From Clostridiales bacterium (GTDB taxonomy: Bacteria; Bacillota; Clostridia; Christensenellales; Aristaeellaceae), in the NCBI GenBank assembly GCA_004557805.1, contig SFFS01000041.1:1-16496 (forward strand): DNA of 16,496 nucleotides. The letters are read 5' to 3'. The translations under genes and the position numbers were made by a program. Shown piece by piece: positions 15,229-16,496 of this stretch. The notes under the pieces were generated by a model. That model was not told where the DNA came from and made no database searches. It was given only the letters and a program-made list of their open reading frames with translations. Position 1 is the first letter of the stretch, and each line of letters opens with the position of its first letter.

Positions 15229-15763
15229 TTATTCCGCCGCTTCGCCGGACTGCATGGCCTCGAGCGTCCGGCTGATCAGCGTATCCAGATCCCAGCCCAG
15301 CATGGCGGCGCCGCGTTCAATGACTTCTCTGGAACAGCCCGCCGCAAACTTTTTATCCTTGTATTTTTTCTTTACGGACTTTACTTCCATATCGCGGACG
15401 CTTTTGGACGGGCGCATGAGCGCCGCCGCGCCGATCAGGCCGGTCAGCTCGTCCGCCGCATAGAGAACCTTCTCCATCTCGTGCTCCGGTTTGACGTCCA
15501 CGGTCAGCAGATATCCGTGACTGACCACGGCGTGAATCAGCCGGTCGTCGACGCCTTTCTGCTGCAAAAGCTCCTGTTCTTTTCTGCAATGCTGATCCGG
15601 CCACCGCTCGAAATCCAGATCGTGCAGGATGCCGGCGGCTTCCCAGAAGTCCGCCTCTTTTTCGTATCCGAGCCTGATTGCGTACCAGCGCAGAACGTCG
15701 CCGACGATGCGCCCGTGTTTTCTGTGGAATTCCCCCTGATTGTATTTGCACAGTAAATTCCAT
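15229..15763 (-). pseudogene. HD-domain metal-dependent hydrolase lacking a usable start
   Basis: The coding frame is intact from about 15762 to TAA 15229-15231, giving some 177 residues that read NLLCKYNQGEFHRKHG, then AGILHDLDFERWPDQH and VSHGYLLTVD. This is a small HD-domain phosphohydrolase with the metal-binding set H16, H47-D48, H82 and D104 visible (numbering from a restored Met). No ATG or GTG exists in this frame upstream of the HD motif, and TAG closes it at 15768-15766. The first near-canonical start, TTG at 15567, would delete the HD motif. An out-of-frame ATG at 15763 reads ATGGAATTTACT; dropping one G gives ATG AAT TTA CTG, joining the frame as MNLLCKYN. No Shine-Dalgarno precedes it. 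It may be a recent frameshift, a sequence error or an unusual CTG start at 15753. The substrate is unknown; the C-terminal half is lysine-rich. Confidence 0.7.
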
Positions 15764-15820
15764 GGCTAATCTGGCGAACTATGATACATAGGACGATGCA
15801 CATTGCAGGGCGCAATCGCG

Positions 15821-15875
15821 GGTGCATTTGCACCTAGGCGCTTACAGAGCAATTATGGCTCTGTGCAGATGCACC
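15821..15875. other. Long imperfect stem-loop in gene-free region
   Basis: Bases 15821-15833 pair with 15863-15875 over 13 bp with one G-U pair when read as plus-strand RNA (a C-A mismatch on the minus strand). Inside, AGAGC (15846-15850) pairs with GCTCT (15858-15862), stacking directly on the outer stem on one side and leaving a 12-base bulge on the other. A smaller ATTGC/GCAAT hairpin (15802-15816) is adjacent. No T-run follows, so it is not a terminator. It could be a structured RNA, a protein-binding site or a remnant of a mobile element end; nothing decides between these. It lies in the 211-base gene-free stretch 15764-15974, which otherwise holds only the terminator at 15918-15947. Confidence 0.5.
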
Positions 15876-15917
15876 GACGCAGCAAAGGGCCAAATGCTCG
15901 ATGTTTTTAGCGATACC

Positions 15918-15947
15918 AAAAAGAAAGGGCGGCTGGTCAAGCCACCC
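15918..15947 (-). terminator. Terminator of the epimerase gene
   Basis: On the minus strand an 8-bp stem (15947-15940 with 15934-15927, one G-U pair) with a five-base loop runs into TTTCTTTTT (15926-15918). It starts 27 bases after the epimerase stop codon, so the HD gene further along would need its own promoter. Confidence 0.8.
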
Positions 15948-15974
15948 GCAGCTATGCATACCTTTCATATCTTT

Positions 15975-16496
15975 TTAGGCTTGTGATTTGCCACCCATCT
16001 TCTCCTTCAGCCACACCACGGTATCCCGGATCGTGCCGCTCAGCGGCCTGGGCGTATAGCCGAGGGCCGCCGCCGCGGCGTTGCGGCTGAACGCGCCGTT
16101 GGAGTCCAGCACCGCGATGGAATAGGGCGTAAAGTAGAGCGGCTCGCGCCTGCGCAGGCTGATCTTTTCATAGAGCGGCGCAACCAGCTTTGCAAAGCTG
16201 ATCGGCAGGTAGGATACGCTGCGCCGCAGGTTCACCGTCTTTTTCACCATCTCCAGGATATCCCGAATGGTGGCGTAATGTCCCGAAAGGATGTAGCCGT
16301 GTCCGGGCAGACCGCGCTCCGCGCACGCGACGACGCCCGAGGCGACGTCCCGCACGTCCACGAAATCATATCCGCCCTTTACCGCCAGCGGCAGCTTTCC
16401 CGCGAGGAAAGACAGCAGCATATTCGTAATGCTGCCCTTTCCCAGATCGCCTGGCCCGATGATGCCCGAGGGGAACACGACGCTGGCGTTCAACCC
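15975..16496 (-). CDS. NAD-dependent epimerase/dehydratase, C-terminal part (partial)
   Basis: The gene enters from the right edge; 173 residues are visible, about half of a typical extended short-chain dehydrogenase/reductase. Family landmarks are NASVVFPSGIIGPGD near the visible start, then YDFVDVRDVASGVV and GYILSGHYATIRDI, as in sugar-nucleotide epimerases and dihydroflavonol-reductase-like proteins. The NAD-binding GxxGxxG motif and the YxxxK catalytic pair lie upstream, outside the window. The TTG at 16493-16491 is an internal leucine, not a start. The protein ends KEKMGGKSQA. The substrate cannot be assigned. Confidence 0.87.
   Translation of the reverse strand, partial: GLNASVVFPSGIIGPGDLGKGSITNMLLSFLAGKLPLAVKGGYDFVDVRDVASGVVACAERGLPGHGYILSGHYATIRDILEMVKKTVNLRRSVSYLPISFAKLVAPLYEKISLRRREPLYFTPYSIAVLDSNGAFSRNAAAAALGYTPRPLSGTIRDTVVWLKEKMGGKSQA

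Noticed and set aside
15353..15763. A 136-codon minus-strand frame starting at the ATG at 15763
   Set aside because: It runs out of frame with the HD-domain protein and has an Arg-rich composition without any motif; only its ATG may matter as a frameshifted start.

Overview
The window is G+C-rich bacterial DNA. Gene density, purine-rich Shine-Dalgarno sites, MalFG-type sugar permeases and a very large cyclic-glucan-synthase homologue fit a high-GC anaerobic Clostridia-type Firmicute, possibly Christensenellales-like. This placement is inferred from gene content and style, not from a marker gene. No rRNA, tRNA, CRISPR array, transposase or phage gene was found.

Layout. (1) 1-2821, plus strand: the last 44 codons of a probable sugar-binding lipoprotein, a leader with two terminator-like hairpins, then a MalF-type and a MalG-type ABC permease that overlap by one base. 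The MalG-type protein carries an unusual N-terminal extension of about 250 residues. (2) 2822-3131: a gene-free stretch with a perfect 20-bp palindrome, two copies of a roughly 48-bp hairpin repeat that differ by a compensated base pair, and terminators for the genes converging from both sides. (3) 3132-12670, minus strand: a 2514-residue NdvB/cyclic beta-1,2-glucan synthase homologue (GT84 plus GH94) followed closely by a YgiQ-family radical SAM protein. The ygiQ promoter lies inside the end of the upstream gene and predicts a leaderless mRNA. (4) 12798-14565, plus strand, divergent from the synthase: a GT4 glycosyltransferase overlapping a CDP-alcohol phosphatidyltransferase (PgsA-like). (5) 14562-15187: a near-consensus promoter driving a small, very acidic secreted protein whose expected start codon reads TAG. 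(6) 15199-15763, minus strand: an HD-domain hydrolase with no usable start codon. (7) 15764-15974: a structured gene-free region with a long imperfect stem and a terminator. (8) 15975-16496, minus strand: the C-terminal half of an NAD-dependent epimerase.

How it fits together. The permeases and binding protein form a carbohydrate importer whose ATPase is not in view. The synthase, the divergent glycosyltransferase and the phosphatidyltransferase suggest an envelope glucan or glycolipid locus, but that link rests on proximity only. The main oddities are the extended MalG, the predicted leaderless ygiQ, and two neighbouring genes that each look as if one extra base sits at the start codon.
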